Shown here one piece after another: positions 34,390 through 44,536 of a DNA stretch of 56,322 bases (position 1 is the first letter of the stretch; every line of letters starts with the position of its first letter). Source of the DNA: Pseudomonas psychrophila HA-4 (GTDB taxonomy: Bacteria; Pseudomonadota; Gammaproteobacteria; Pseudomonadales; Pseudomonadaceae); NCBI RefSeq assembly GCF_000282975.1, contig NZ_ALJC01000071.1:1-56322 (forward strand), read 5' to 3'. The position numbers were made by a program, and so were the translations under genes. Below the pieces are notes generated by a model. It was not told the origin of the DNA. It saw only the letters and a list, made by a program, of their open reading frames with translations, and did not search any database.

Positions 34390-35601
34390 TTATTTGTTAA
34401 TGATGTTGTGCTGCGGGCCATACGGGAAATGCGTGATGTTTTCACCGCCTTGCTCATTGACGATCAAAATATCGTGCTCGCGATAACCGCCCGCACCGGG
34501 CCGCCCCTCAGGGATCATGATCATCGGTTCAATCGACACCACCATGCCTGGCTCCAGCACGGTATCAATGTCTTCGCGCAGTTCCAGTCCGGCTTCTCGG
34601 CCGTAGTAGTGGCTTAACGTGCCGAATGAGTGGCCATAACCAAAGGTGCGGTATTTCAGCAGGTCGTGTTCAAGGAAGATTTCGTTCAATTGCAGGGCGA
34701 TGTCCGAGCAGCGCATGCCCGGCTTGATCAGTTTTAACCCGGCCTCGTGCACGCTCACGTTGACTTCCCACAAACGCAGGTGCTCGTCTGAGCAATGGCC
34801 GAGGAACAGGGTACGCTCCAGCGCGGTGTAGTAACCGGCAATCATCGGGAAGCAGTTAAGGCTCAGAATGTCGCCCTCGTTGACCTTGCGGGTGGTCACC
34901 GGGTTGTGCGCGCCATCGGTGTTAATGCCCGACTGGAACAAGGTCCAGGTGTCCATCAGTTCGGCGCTTGGAAAGGTGCGGGCAATTTCGCGCACCATGG
35001 CCTGGGTTGCGTGCAGCGCTACTTCGTATTCCGGCACTTGGTCGCGCAGGGCCTCGACAATGGCCGCGCCGCCAATGTCGGCAATGCGCGCGCCATGACG
35101 AATGATGGCGTGCTCTTCGGCAGACTTTATCAAGCGCATCTGCATGCAGGGCGCAGCGATGTCGACGAACTCAGCCTGCGGGTAACGACTGCCCAGCTTG
35201 TCGCGATTGAGCAGGTTCATGTGGTCGAATTCGATGCCTATACGCCCGGCCTTAGGCAGCGCTTGCTGGATCGCGACGAAATAGTTGTCGCGCTGCCAGT
35301 CGGTGTACACGATGTTGTCGGTGCCCATGCTCCGGCGCCATGGCTGGCCACCGTCGATGTTGGCGCTAATGGTCACCGCACTGTCCTGCGTGACCACCAG
35401 TGCGTAGTTACGTCCGAACGAGCAGTACAGGAAATCACTGTAATAGTTGAGGGTGTGGTAAGAGGTGAACACCGCCGCATCGATGTTGTTCTGCGCCATA
35501 TAAGCGCGCAGCGTGGCCTGGCGATTGGCGTACTCCTGGGCCGAGAACGTAGGCGTGACTTTTTCGCCGTTCTTAATCTGGGTGGTTTTAGGCATTGGCA
35601 T
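34390..35601 (-). CDS. Creatinase (creatine amidinohydrolase)
   Basis: A 403-residue enzyme hydrolysing creatine to sarcosine and urea. It has the same length as, and reads almost like, P. putida creatinase, with FSAQEYANRQATLRAYMAQN, YYSDFLYCSFGRNYALVV, GINTDGAHNPVTTRKVN (containing the catalytic histidine) and YGHSFGTLSHYYGREAGLEL. It has the M24 pita-bread fold but is not a peptidase. The ATG at 35601, with AAGGG upstream, gives the family N-terminus. Neither sarcosine oxidase nor a creatine transporter lies in the window. Confidence 0.93.
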   Translation of the reverse strand: MPMPKTTQIKNGEKVTPTFSAQEYANRQATLRAYMAQNNIDAAVFTSYHTLNYYSDFLYCSFGRNYALVVTQDSAVTISANIDGGQPWRRSMGTDNIVYTDWQRDNYFVAIQQALPKAGRIGIEFDHMNLLNRDKLGSRYPQAEFVDIAAPCMQMRLIKSAEEHAIIRHGARIADIGGAAIVEALRDQVPEYEVALHATQAMVREIARTFPSAELMDTWTLFQSGINTDGAHNPVTTRKVNEGDILSLNCFPMIAGYYTALERTLFLGHCSDEHLRLWEVNVSVHEAGLKLIKPGMRCSDIALQLNEIFLEHDLLKYRTFGYGHSFGTLSHYYGREAGLELREDIDTVLEPGMVVSIEPMIMIPEGRPGAGGYREHDILIVNEQGGENITHFPYGPQHNIINK

Positions 35602-35847
35602 GTCATTTACCCTTGTCTGTGATCGCACTTCAGAAGCCGCCTTCGGGGCGGGCCGTTGAGGAGCATTCGAACAGATGCAACGCCGCCTTTTTTGTGTGAA
35701 TCCGACCTGTAGTTGATCAGATCCGCCTTGCGAGCTACTTCGTTGCGTTATGGGTTGCACACGCAAGACTTGTGATTACAGGTCAAGCCTGCGATAAGGC
35801 TTGCGGCCTTCGCGCACTTCAGTTAACCCTCCCATGCAGGCACTTGA

Positions 35848-36285
35848 GTGTTCCAACTCACCAGCTACCTTGGCCTGTTTTTCGCGGCATTCGGCGCCGC
35901 GTCAATACTGCCCATGCAATCTGAAGCCGTGCTGGTGGCCATGTTGCTGTCCGGCAGCTATGTCACCGCGACCCTGCTATGTGTCGCGACGCTGGGCAAT
36001 GTGCTCGGCTCTGTCTTGAACTGGGTGCTGGGGCGCTCGATTGAACGCTTTCGCCATCACCGTTGGTTCCCGGTCAGTGAGCACAAGCTCGACAAGGCAC
36101 AACGCTTCTACCTGCGCTACGGGCGCTGGTCCTTGCTGTTGAGTTGGGTGCCGATTATTGGCGATCCACTGACAGTCATCGCCGGTGTCATGCGCGAGCC
36201 GTTATGGCGTTTCGTGCTGATCGTGACGCTGGCTAAGGGCACGCGTTATCTAGTGCTGACAGCCGTCACAGTGGGCTTGGCCTAG
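35848..36285 (+). CDS. YqaA/DedA-related membrane protein
   Basis: A 145-residue inner-membrane protein with about four helices. Motifs are FGAASILPMQSEAVLVAMLLSG (re-entrant, DedA-like), GNVLGSVLNWVLGR and RYGRWSLLLSWVPIIGDPLTVIAGVMR. This matches the YqaA family. GTG at 35848 is the only suitable start, with AGG upstream. The 246-base gap to the divergent creatinase gene must hold both promoters; no clear operator was seen. The transported substrate, if any, is unknown. Confidence 0.85.
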   Translation: MFQLTSYLGLFFAAFGAASILPMQSEAVLVAMLLSGSYVTATLLCVATLGNVLGSVLNWVLGRSIERFRHHRWFPVSEHKLDKAQRFYLRYGRWSLLLSWVPIIGDPLTVIAGVMREPLWRFVLIVTLAKGTRYLVLTAVTVGLA

Positions 36286-36451
36286 ATAGCCTACAAAACC
36301 GCCTTACCCAATCTTCGCTTCCCCCTTAAGCGCTAAAAGGATTCGTACTACAGCTAGTCTCAACAACGGCTTGCACACTTGCGCAACGACCCAACAGTTT
36401 TTCCTGACGTCTTGTTACATCCGGGCGCCCGCAGTGCAAGGAGATGCAAAC

Positions 36452-37648
36452 ATGTCACGCTTACGCCCTCATCCTCGTTTCAGCCTCTGGATCGAATGCG
36501 TTAACCACGCCTTTCATGTCGTGTCCTTCAACGGCAACGAAGCCATTGATGTGCCTTATACCTTCGATGTCGAGATTGTCAGCGAACACCCCAATCTGGA
36601 CCTCGTTGAACTGCTGCATCAGCCTGCTTTTCTGGCCTACGGTGCCGATGGCCAGGGCGTTCATGGGCAAATCTATGCCATCGCCATAGGCCGCCCCCAC
36701 CTCAACTTCACGCTTTATACCCTGACCCTGGTACCGAAACTGACGTACCTTGAACACCGCACCAATCAGCGCATTTTTGAGCAGAAAACCACCGAGCAAA
36801 TCATTGCGCAACTCCTCACAGAGCACAGCATCTTTAGTCACGCCTATGCGTTTAAGCTCGAACACGCGTATCACGCGCATGATTACTGCGTGCAACATCA
36901 TGAAACTGACCTGCACTTTGTCCAGCGCCTGTGCGAAGAAGAAGGCATTCACTATCACTTCCAGCATTCCCAGCAGGGTCATCTGCTGGTGTTTGGCGAT
37001 AATCAGAATGCGTTCTCGGCACTCGAGCCCCCGACGCCGTTTCTCTTCGATAAAAACCACCCGCCCGTGTTGAACAGCGGCCATTTCAACGCAATGTGGC
37101 TGCTGACCGAGATTCATCACCAAGGCCAACAACCGCAACCACTGGAGCAACATCCCATAGACGGTTTTGTTCAGGAGTACCGCAACTACTTTGCCGTCAC
37201 GCTGCTGGGCGAGACCTATCACCCGGCACGCAAACACACCAAGCCCTGTGTACTGGAGACGCACATCGCGCGCGTAATCAAAAATGACCCTGCCCATTGC
37301 ACCCCGCCTGATCGGGTGAAGGTGCAGTTTGACTGGCACCGCGAAAAGCAAAAAGCCCACTACAGCCGCTGCTGGCTAGCGGCGTGCCCCAGCTGGAAAA
37401 CCGCCCCACACATCGGCACTCAGGTGCGGGTGGCATTCATTGACGGCGACCCCAACCAGCCAATTATCACGGGCTGCCTGCCAGAAGGTCGCGACCCAGT
37501 AGAGCCCCAGCCTAGTAAAAGCAGCGTGCTGCGCAGCCGCAGCACACTAAGCGGCACGGGCTATAACGAGGTACAGATTGAAGCCCCTAAAGACCCGAGC
37601 GTCTCACCTGCAAAAAGCACCGAAAAGAGTGGGGATCACGGCAACTGA
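36452..37648 (+). CDS. Short VgrG-like type VI tip protein, internally deleted and truncated
   Basis: A 398-residue VgrG. The N-terminal gp27-like part has VVSFNGNEAIDVPYTFDVEIVS, YTLTLVPKLTYLEHRTNQRIFE and CVQHHETDLHFVQRLCEEEGIHYHF. The gp5 OB-fold part includes VKVQFDWHRE, SRCWLAACPSW and VAFIDGDPNQPIITGCL. Usual VgrGs have about 600-800 residues. Here about 90 residues between FLFDKNHPPVLNSGH and NAMWLLTEI appear to be missing, and the protein ends soon after GTGYNEVQIE, without the beta-helical needle. The ATG at 36452 has AAGGAG. It has no neighbouring effector or type VI gene, so it is probably non-functional as a spike. Confidence 0.75.
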   Translation: MSRLRPHPRFSLWIECVNHAFHVVSFNGNEAIDVPYTFDVEIVSEHPNLDLVELLHQPAFLAYGADGQGVHGQIYAIAIGRPHLNFTLYTLTLVPKLTYLEHRTNQRIFEQKTTEQIIAQLLTEHSIFSHAYAFKLEHAYHAHDYCVQHHETDLHFVQRLCEEEGIHYHFQHSQQGHLLVFGDNQNAFSALEPPTPFLFDKNHPPVLNSGHFNAMWLLTEIHHQGQQPQPLEQHPIDGFVQEYRNYFAVTLLGETYHPARKHTKPCVLETHIARVIKNDPAHCTPPDRVKVQFDWHREKQKAHYSRCWLAACPSWKTAPHIGTQVRVAFIDGDPNQPIITGCLPEGRDPVEPQPSKSSVLRSRSTLSGTGYNEVQIEAPKDPSVSPAKSTEKSGDHGN

Positions 37649-38547
37649 GCACCCGCAACCGCCACATGGATCATGTACAGCGATGTATTGGCAGTGATAA
37701 ACAAGCGATTACGCCGTGGCCCGCCAAACGTCAGGTTGGCCACTTTTTCGGGCAATAGAATCTTGCCCAGCAGCACACCGTTAGCATCGAAACACTGGAC
37801 CCCGTCACCGGCGCTGGTCCAGATGTTGCCCTGAACATCGACCCGCAAACCGTCTGGAATACCCGGCTCGATTTGCGCCAGCACGCGAGACTGGCCCAGC
37901 CGGGAGTTATCAATAACCTGCAGGGCGCGGATATGGTGCGCGGCATCCGGGTCGTGAGAACGAGCCGAATCGGCGACGTACAGGGTTTTACCGTCTGGCG
38001 AAAATGCGAGGCCGTTAGGCTGTTCGAAGTCATCGGCAACACAGGTAATTTCAAAAGTGTTCGGGTCGACACGAAACACATTGCGCCCACTCTGTTCCGG
38101 CTCGGCCTGATAGCCTTCGTAGTCGCTGAGAATGCCGTAGGTCGGGTCCGTGAACCAAATACCACCATCACTGTGTACCACCACGTCATTGGGCGAGTTG
38201 AGACGTTTGCCTTCGAACTGATCGGCAAGCACGGTGATGCGCCCATCCGGCTCGGTGCGGGTGACGCTTCGGGTACCATGCTGGCAGGTCACCAGACGCC
38301 CTTGTAGATCACGGGTGTTGCCGTTGGCAAAGTCAGATGCCGAGCGAAACACCGAAACACCCTGTTCCGGAGTCCAGCGCAGAATGCGCTGGTTAGGGAT
38401 GTCGCTCCATAGCAAGTAACCGCCATCGTTGAACCACACCGGGCCTTCTGCCCAGCGGCACCCATCATAGAGGCGCTCCAGTTGGGTATTGGGTAGGGTC
38501 AGGCTGCGAAAGCGCTTGTCGTTGTATTGGTAAATCTCGTCGTTCAT
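37636..38547 (-). CDS. SMP-30/gluconolactonase-type lactonase
   Basis: A 303-residue six-bladed propeller of the SMP-30/Gnl family, which hydrolyses sugar lactones to acids. Visible are the metal-binding and blade motifs CRWAEGPVWFNDGGYLLWSD, RLNSPNDVVVHSDGGIWFTDP, PNGLAFSPDGKTLYVADSA and IPDGLRVDVQGNIWTS. No signal peptide is seen. The ATG at 38547 has AGGACC upstream, 15 bases after the permease stop, so it is the last gene of the sugar ABC operon. Its 3' end overlaps the convergent vgrG by 13 bases. Confidence 0.87.
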   Translation of the reverse strand: MNDEIYQYNDKRFRSLTLPNTQLERLYDGCRWAEGPVWFNDGGYLLWSDIPNQRILRWTPEQGVSVFRSASDFANGNTRDLQGRLVTCQHGTRSVTRTEPDGRITVLADQFEGKRLNSPNDVVVHSDGGIWFTDPTYGILSDYEGYQAEPEQSGRNVFRVDPNTFEITCVADDFEQPNGLAFSPDGKTLYVADSARSHDPDAAHHIRALQVIDNSRLGQSRVLAQIEPGIPDGLRVDVQGNIWTSAGDGVQCFDANGVLLGKILLPEKVANLTFGGPRRNRLFITANTSLYMIHVAVAGAQLP

Positions 38548-38561
38548 TTCTCGGTCCTGAC

Positions 38562-39524
38562 TCAAAGACTACGCAGGCTTTTGCGCCCGCTAACGGCGGC
38601 GATCACCGCAATAATGATGACCCCGGTGAGGATCAGTCGCACACCTGCGCTGGCCCCAAAGGTGTTAAGCATGCTGACCAGCAAATACAGAAACAGCGCC
38701 GCACCCCACAGCCCCGGCACGTTGGAAAACCCACCCGCCACCGACGTGCCGCCAATCACCACCACGGCAATCGAAGCCAGCAGGTATTCATCGCCCATGC
38801 TCAGCGACGCGCCGCCAGAAAACCCCGCCAGCAACACCCCGCACAGACTGGCAAACACTGCGCTCAGCACATAGGTCGCCCAGCGCACGCGCTCGACCCG
38901 TACCCCGGCCAACTCGGCCGCCCGAATGTTCTGGCCCACAGCCAATGCCCAGCGGCCATAGAGCGTGCGGCTCAGCAGGTAGCCTGCAAATACTGTTAGC
39001 AACACCACCGCCACCGCCAGATAAGGCACGCCCATCACATTGCCGGTCGAGAACTGATAAAACAGTTCCGGCGGTGCAATCCGCACACTGCGCCCGTAAG
39101 CGATGGCCACCGATTGCAACAAAAAGCTGGCCGACAGGGTGGCAATGATCGGCGGGATACGCAGCACGCGAATCAGTGCGTAGTTCGCGCACCCGACCAG
39201 CACTCCGACGCCCAGCACGCCAGCCACGCCCAAGACGATCAGATCGTTCTGGCTGTCCATCAGCTTCATCCCAACTGCACCGCTCAGGGCGATATTGGCT
39301 GGGATCGACAAGTCGATATTGCCGGGGCCGGTGGTGATGACGAACATCTGCCCCACACCAACGATCACAAAAAAGGCCGAAAAAGACAGCGCGCTGGAGG
39401 TCAATGCCCCCGCGCCTTCGCCTCGGGTAAACACCAACGTCGCGAGCCACACCAGCAAGGCCGCCAGAAACGACCACAACCAAGGTTTGCTGCGCACACG
39501 GTCAAAATGAAGGTTCAGGTTCAT
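38562..39524 (-). CDS. Sugar ABC transporter permease (RbsC-type), second subunit
   Basis: A 320-residue inner-membrane permease with about eight to ten helices and the BPD_transp_2 hallmarks: VVIGGTSVAGGFSNVPG and GVRVERVRWATYVLSAVFA (coupling loop to the ATPase). The ATG at 39524 overlaps the stop of the first permease gene (ATGA). Two different permeases in one operon imply a heterodimeric channel. The substrate is probably a sugar or sugar derivative whose lactone is handled by the downstream SMP-30 protein. Confidence 0.88.
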   Translation of the reverse strand: MNLNLHFDRVRSKPWLWSFLAALLVWLATLVFTRGEGAGALTSSALSFSAFFVIVGVGQMFVITTGPGNIDLSIPANIALSGAVGMKLMDSQNDLIVLGVAGVLGVGVLVGCANYALIRVLRIPPIIATLSASFLLQSVAIAYGRSVRIAPPELFYQFSTGNVMGVPYLAVAVVLLTVFAGYLLSRTLYGRWALAVGQNIRAAELAGVRVERVRWATYVLSAVFASLCGVLLAGFSGGASLSMGDEYLLASIAVVVIGGTSVAGGFSNVPGLWGAALFLYLLVSMLNTFGASAGVRLILTGVIIIAVIAAVSGRKSLRSL

Positions 39525-40531
39525 GTTGGACGAGCCTCTAGACGGTTGACGGCAGTGCGCAGTGCCAGCACCAAAATCAGAATCGCGCCTTGGGCGCCGA
39601 TCTGCCAATCCGGCGAAATGCGGATAAACGACAACAGCGACCCGGCCAGCACCAAGGTCAAAGCCCCCAGCACCGCCCCCACGGGCGAAACCCGCCCGCC
39701 GGTGAATTCACCGCCGCCCAAAATCACCCCGGCAATCGACAGCAAGGTGTAACGCAGGGCCATATTGGCATCAGCAGAGGTGGTCAAGCCCACCAAGAAC
39801 AAGCCTGAGAGCACGCCAAAAGTGCCCGCCATTGCGTACAACGTGACCTTGATCTTCAGTAGCGACCACCCAGCCTTGGCAATCGCCAACGGGTTACCAC
39901 CCGCACCGCGCAGCACCACGCCCCAGGTTGAGCGCATCAGAAACAGATGCACCGCCACGGCCAGCACCACACACATCACCACCGCGAACGGCAACAATGG
40001 CGTCTTAATTTTGACCAGTGCCTGCAACCACTGCGGCGCACTGCCTCCGGGCGCGGGTAACAACAGCACCGCGCCGCCCACCCAGATAAACGACATGCCT
40101 AAAGTGACCACAATCGCCGGCAACTGGCGGATGTGGATCAAGGCACCGAGCAAGGCATACACCGCCACGCACCCCACTAATGCCAGGCAGCCAAGTAGCG
40201 GATGATCGTTGAGCAAGGTGGCGGCCACGCAGGCGACAAAGCTGATAAAACTGCCCAGCGACAGATCAAGGTCGTTGACCGTGATAATCAGCATCTGCGC
40301 AATAGTGGCCAAGGCGATGGGTACCGCCAGGTTGAGCATCAGGTTCATGCCCATGTAGCTCATGGCCCGAGGCTGCATGATGAAAATGGTTGCCAACAGC
40401 ACGATCAACGACACGGCGGGCAACGCGTTGCGCAACAAACGTGCGCGATTGACCGCTCTCGCGGCCGCAGGTGTTACAGCGCCACTGGCTTGGGGTTGGG
40501 GTTTTAAGGTCATGGGTTGAGGCGCGTTCAT
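39521..40531 (-). CDS. Sugar ABC transporter permease (RbsC-type), first subunit
   Basis: A 336-residue permease of the ribose/xylose family. Membrane helices begin at about residue 33. Conserved segments are [59 protein letters not shown] and [21 protein letters not shown]. Its start overlaps the ATPase stop and its stop overlaps the next permease start, so all are translationally coupled. GGAGG lies directly before the ATG. Confidence 0.88.
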   Translation of the reverse strand: MNAPQPMTLKPQPQASGAVTPAAARAVNRARLLRNALPAVSLIVLLATIFIMQPRAMSYMGMNLMLNLAVPIALATIAQMLIITVNDLDLSLGSFISFVACVAATLLNDHPLLGCLALVGCVAVYALLGALIHIRQLPAIVVTLGMSFIWVGGAVLLLPAPGGSAPQWLQALVKIKTPLLPFAVVMCVVLAVAVHLFLMRSTWGVVLRGAGGNPLAIAKAGWSLLKIKVTLYAMAGTFGVLSGLFLVGLTTSADANMALRYTLLSIAGVILGGGEFTGGRVSPVGAVLGALTLVLAGSLLSFIRISPDWQIGAQGAILILVLALRTAVNRLEARPT

Positions 40532-41982
40532 GCCACCTCCTCCTGAAAGGAACTGCGCAGCACTTGCGCTTCACTTAATTGATCACGCGCCATATCGGCA
40601 ACTGTCTGGCCATCGCGAAACACGTAGATGTGATCACAGTGATCCAGTTCTTCCAGCTCAGTGGTGTACCAGATAAAGGTGCGCCCCCGGCTCGCTTCGT
40701 CCTTGATGATGGCGTAGACCTCGCGCTTGGTGCCGACATCGACCCCGCGCATCGGGTCGTCCATCAAAATCAAGTCACTGTCGCTGGCCAGCGCCCTGGC
40801 AAACAGGGCTTTTTGCTGGTTGCCGCCCGACAACGACAAAATCGGGCTGTTCATGTCCGGCGTGCGAATGCCCATGCGTTGCTGCCACTGCGCTGCCATG
40901 GACTGTTCCGCGGCCGGATCGATCAATGCCCCGCGTTTAAGTGCAGCCAGCGAGCTGATGGTGATGTTCTCGGCAATCGACCACAGGTTGAATATGCCGT
41001 CGGTTTGCCGGTCACCTGCGACCAACGCCACCGGCAGGCCTTTGGCCACCCGCTCACGCAACAGGTGTACCAGCCATTGGCTCTGTCCCTGGCCTGCGAG
41101 CCCGGCTAGGCCGACAATTTCACCAGCCCAGGCGGCCACGGTTTGCTGGTTGCGTTGACGCGCCGGGCGCTGGTTGACGACCGGGGTCTGGCTGTCGCGC
41201 TTGGACACAAACACTTGGCTGGCGGCCTGTGCCTTGGCCATGGAGCCCATTGATTCGACCAGTGACGCATGGGTAAAGGCATTGGCGGCGCGGACTTCAA
41301 CCACACAACCATCGCTCATGACCGCGATGCGATCACAGGTGGCGAGCATTTCACCGAGGATGTGGCTGATCAGCACCACGCAGCCACCCCCTTCAACGTA
41401 ACGCCGTACATGCCGCAGCAATTGCTCGGCGACCCGTGCGTCGAGTGACGAGGTGGGTTCGTCGAGGATCACCAGGGCCAAGTGTTCGTCGACACACGTA
41501 AAGGCCCGCGCAATTTCAACCATCTGCCGCTGCCCGATCGGCAAGTCCGCGATCACAGCGCTAGGGCTGATCCCGTGACCCGGAAAAATGCTGTCCAGAC
41601 TGGCCACAATCAACGCCCCGGCCCTGCGCCGCCAGCCAAAGCCACGCAGCGCCGGGCACATGAGCCGAGTGTTTTCAGCCACGGTCAGGTTGGGGCACAG
41701 CGACAACTCCTGAAACACGCAGCGAATCCCATGTTGACGGGCAACCTGCACCGAATAGCCACTGCGCACATCTGCACCGGCCATTAACAGCGCGCCACTG
41801 TCGGCGCGCAGGGTGCCAGCCAAAATATGCATCAACGTCGATTTGCCTGCGCCGTTGTGACCGATCAGGCCCAGGCACTCGCCGGCCTGAAACATCAGGT
41901 CAACGCTATCTAATGCGCGCACGGCGCCAAAACGCTTGCCGACCCCCTTGAGGTCAACCAGCGGTGCTTGAGTCGTACTCAT
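40528..41982 (-). CDS. Sugar ABC transporter ATP-binding protein (RbsA-type, two domains)
   Basis: A 484-residue tandem ATPase. Domain 1 has Walker [10 protein letters not shown] (41-49), signature [15 protein letters not shown] and Walker [13 protein letters not shown]. Domain 2 has the degenerate P-loop usual in RbsA proteins ([12 protein letters not shown], no lysine), signature [15 protein letters not shown] and [12 protein letters not shown]. It powers sugar uptake with the two permeases. The signature of domain 1 departs from LSxGQ (LPIGQ). The ATG at 41982 follows GAGGAG. It lies 24 bases after the binding-protein gene. Confidence 0.9.
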   Translation of the reverse strand: MSTTQAPLVDLKGVGKRFGAVRALDSVDLMFQAGECLGLIGHNGAGKSTLMHILAGTLRADSGALLMAGADVRSGYSVQVARQHGIRCVFQELSLCPNLTVAENTRLMCPALRGFGWRRRAGALIVASLDSIFPGHGISPSAVIADLPIGQRQMVEIARAFTCVDEHLALVILDEPTSSLDARVAEQLLRHVRRYVEGGGCVVLISHILGEMLATCDRIAVMSDGCVVEVRAANAFTHASLVESMGSMAKAQAASQVFVSKRDSQTPVVNQRPARQRNQQTVAAWAGEIVGLAGLAGQGQSQWLVHLLRERVAKGLPVALVAGDRQTDGIFNLWSIAENITISSLAALKRGALIDPAAEQSMAAQWQQRMGIRTPDMNSPILSLSGGNQQKALFARALASDSDLILMDDPMRGVDVGTKREVYAIIKDEASRGRTFIWYTTELEELDHCDHIYVFRDGQTVADMARDQLSEAQVLRSSFQEEVA

Positions 41983-42006
41983 CACACTCTCCTCGGCTGC
42001 TCGCGC

Positions 42007-43029
42007 TTAGTGCGCAACGGGGCTCTTGAGCTGGGCTACGTCGTCCACGCTGTACACGTGGCTAACAATCCCGCCTTTCTCCAGGCCTTTGAGCGAGCTT
42101 TCGAGGGTGTCCTGACTCACGCTGATGGCAGGTGACAACAGGTCATGGGGCATTTGCTTGCCATCCAGCAGTTGCTGGGCCACCCAAAACGCCAAGCTGG
42201 CGATACTCGGGGCGCTGGAGATAGAGAACGACTCATAGCCAGTGGCGTCTTTTTGCTTTTTCCACCACGCCAACTCTTCTTCACGGTTGCCGAAGATGAT
42301 CACTGGCAGTGGACGACCAGCGGCGATAAACGCCTGCGCTACGCCAAAACCGTCATCACCTTGGGTCACCACCGCGTCGACTTTGGGCAGGCTCGGCAAA
42401 ATTCCGGCCACAGCTTTCTGCGCCACGGTCTGCGACCAGTTGCCGTTGACCGCACCGACGATTTTCAACTGCGGATGCTTTTGGGCGCCGGCGACGATCC
42501 CGGAGTGAATCGTGTCGTCCACCGAGACCCCGGCCAGACCGCGTACTTCCAGCACATTGGCGCCCTGTGGGAAGCGCTTGGCCAGATAATCCATGACATC
42601 AATGCTGCTTTGCTTGAAGTCCATCGAAACCCGATAAGCGCAGGGCTCGGTGACGATGCCGTCGAACGACACCACAATGATGCCCGCATCACAGGCCTGC
42701 TTGACCGCGCCATTCAGTGCTGTCGGCGAGGCGGCGTTGATCACGATGGCGTTGTAACCCTGCAAAATCAGGTTTTGGATTTGTGCGGCCTGTTCGGTGG
42801 CCTGATTTTCGCCGGTGGTAAAGGAGTCAGCCCCGGAAATAATCCCGGTTTTAACGGCCTGGTCTGTGGTTTGCTGCCAACTGGTAAGCATGCTTTGACG
42901 CCACGAGTTACCGGCGTAGTTGTTGGACAGCGCGATGGTTTTGTCGGCCGTATCAGCCTGAGCGGACGTAAAGGGGGCAAGCAGCAATGCAGTGGACAAT
43001 AAAGCGCAACGCAGCGTGAAACGTTCCAT
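42007..43029 (-). CDS. Periplasmic sugar-binding protein of the ABC importer
   Basis: A 340-residue RbsB-type (Peripla_BP_4) binding protein with signal peptide (residues 1-25, ending SAQA). Hallmarks are KTIALSNNYAGNSWRQSML, ILQGYNAIVINAASPTALNGAVKQACDAGIIVVSFD and VDAVVTQGDDGFGVAQAF. It captures the substrate in the periplasm. It is the first gene of the operon, with AAAGGG before the ATG. The 262-base region separating it from the divergent histidine kinase gene holds a palindrome at 43170-43183. Ligand identity is unknown. Confidence 0.9.
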   Translation of the reverse strand: MERFTLRCALLSTALLLAPFTSAQADTADKTIALSNNYAGNSWRQSMLTSWQQTTDQAVKTGIISGADSFTTGENQATEQAAQIQNLILQGYNAIVINAASPTALNGAVKQACDAGIIVVSFDGIVTEPCAYRVSMDFKQSSIDVMDYLAKRFPQGANVLEVRGLAGVSVDDTIHSGIVAGAQKHPQLKIVGAVNGNWSQTVAQKAVAGILPSLPKVDAVVTQGDDGFGVAQAFIAAGRPLPVIIFGNREEELAWWKKQKDATGYESFSISSAPSIASLAFWVAQQLLDGKQMPHDLLSPAISVSQDTLESSLKGLEKGGIVSHVYSVDDVAQLKSPVAH

Positions 43030-43169
43030 GGCAAGACCCTTTTTATTATTGTGGGCTTCGGCCGCCGATTAATTCGGTCGTACCTGATAACGCCGCCAGT
43101 CTGATACGGCCACAGGGCCTGTGTCTGGAGCGTTACTGCACACTTGATACCCTTTGCGCGCAAATAACC

Positions 43170-43183
43170 TGCGGGATCCCGCA
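43170..43183. promoter_or_regulatory. Palindrome between the sugar ABC operon and the two-component operon
   Basis: TGCGGGATCCCGCA is a perfect 14-bp palindrome within the 262-base divergent region (43030-43291). An imperfect dyad, ACAGGGCCTGT, lies at about 43110-43120. These are candidate sites for the neighbouring LuxR-type response regulator; no promoter boxes were assigned. Confidence 0.4.
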
Positions 43184-43291
43184 AAAGAATCACGTATCCG
43201 TGCAGCATTTTTGACCATTGCGATGCACCGCTTTGAGCCATAATTGCGGCTCGGGTCGCCAGCGGGCGAACCTCCTGACAGGTCGTACGCC

Positions 43292-44527
43292 ATGGTGCAA
43301 AGAACCCCCATCGCAGCCGAAAGTGTGTTGCACCATTTTCTCGGGATTTCCCGTGCGCTGGCCGGGCGCTTGGACTTTCAGTCAATGATCGAGGCGGTGT
43401 CCGAAGAGATCCGCTTTATCCTGCCCCACGACCATCTCGACGTCAGCCTGCTGCTCGATGACGACAATCACCTATCCGCTTACGAAACGGGTCTGCACAC
43501 CTCGTGGAGCGACTTTGCGATTAATCCGCTGGAAATAGCACGCAGCCCGATTCGCTCGCTGCTGATGGGTGACACACCATACATTCTCAGCGATGACGCC
43601 ATGATCGATGAGCGCTTTCAGTTCCCCGGCGCACTCAACCACCCGATCTTCGACGCACACCTTCGCAGCCGCTTGCACGTGCCCCTGCGTGCTCGGGGCG
43701 AAGTCATCGGCGCGCTGAGTTGCTCGACCCACGTGGCCAACTTTTACACCCTCGACGACGTACACCACACCCAGCACGTGGCCGACCTGCTGGCCTCATA
43801 CCTCTACGCCCTGCACCAGACCGAACAGGCCAAACAATTGGCGATTGTCGAAGCGCAAATCCGCGCCCGTGAAGAGGGCCTGCGGCTGGGGGTGTTGCGC
43901 CTGACCGAAGAACTGGAAAACGAGCGCCAGCGCATCGGCATGGACCTGCATGACCAGACCTTGGCGGACATGACCCGCCTGCACCGACGCATCGCGCGCC
44001 TGCAACTGCAAGACAACGTGACGCCGTCAGAACTCTCCCCCATCGGCCAAGCCCTGCACGAAAGCATGCAAGAGTTGCGGCTGATCATCGACGCGGTCAA
44101 ACCGACCATCCTGCAACTGTTCGGCTTCGTCGAAGGCCTCGAAGACCTGCTGCTGCGCAGCGTGCGCAACAGCGGCTTGCCGATTGTCACTCAATTGCGC
44201 GACAACACAGACGGCCTGGCCAACGCCTTGGCCGAGCCGCAAAAAATCGCCCTGTTCCGAATCATTCAAGAAGCGGTGAATAACGCAATCAAACACGCAG
44301 CACCGAGCGTGATCATCGTCGAAATCACCGCTTCCACCACCCATCTGCAACTAACCATACTCGACGACGGACGTGGGCTGGACCCTGTCAGCCGCCTGGA
44401 AACCGGCGGCATCAAAAACATGCAGGTCCGCGCGCAGTTGCTCAGCGCGCACGTTCAGATCGACAAAGGTCCGAGCGGCAAAGGCACTTGCGTGCAAATC
44501 AGCCTGCCGCTGCCGACGCACGACTAA
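43292..44527 (+). CDS. GAF-domain sensor histidine kinase (NarL-partner type)
   Basis: A 411-residue cytoplasmic kinase without membrane segments. A GAF domain covers about residues 20-175. A helical linker leads to the HisKA_3 dimerisation region with the phospho-acceptor H220 in GMDLHDQTLADMTRL. The HATPase domain has the N-box NNAIKHA and the G-box DDGRGLD. The ATG at 43292 is used. The response regulator gene follows after 9 bases. Divergence from the sugar ABC/lactonase operon suggests that the pair senses an intracellular signal and controls that uptake; this is inference. Confidence 0.88.
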   Translation: MVQRTPIAAESVLHHFLGISRALAGRLDFQSMIEAVSEEIRFILPHDHLDVSLLLDDDNHLSAYETGLHTSWSDFAINPLEIARSPIRSLLMGDTPYILSDDAMIDERFQFPGALNHPIFDAHLRSRLHVPLRARGEVIGALSCSTHVANFYTLDDVHHTQHVADLLASYLYALHQTEQAKQLAIVEAQIRAREEGLRLGVLRLTEELENERQRIGMDLHDQTLADMTRLHRRIARLQLQDNVTPSELSPIGQALHESMQELRLIIDAVKPTILQLFGFVEGLEDLLLRSVRNSGLPIVTQLRDNTDGLANALAEPQKIALFRIIQEAVNNAIKHAAPSVIIVEITASTTHLQLTILDDGRGLDPVSRLETGGIKNMQVRAQLLSAHVQIDKGPSGKGTCVQISLPLPTHD

Positions 44528-44536
44528 GGAACCATC

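Noticed and set aside
34795..35622. A 275-codon open frame opposite creatinase.
   Set aside because: Creatinase is full length and clearly recognisable; the reverse frame has no support.
36461..37360. A 299-codon open frame opposite the VgrG gene.
   Set aside because: The forward frame encodes recognisable VgrG motifs; the reverse product looks like a shadow.
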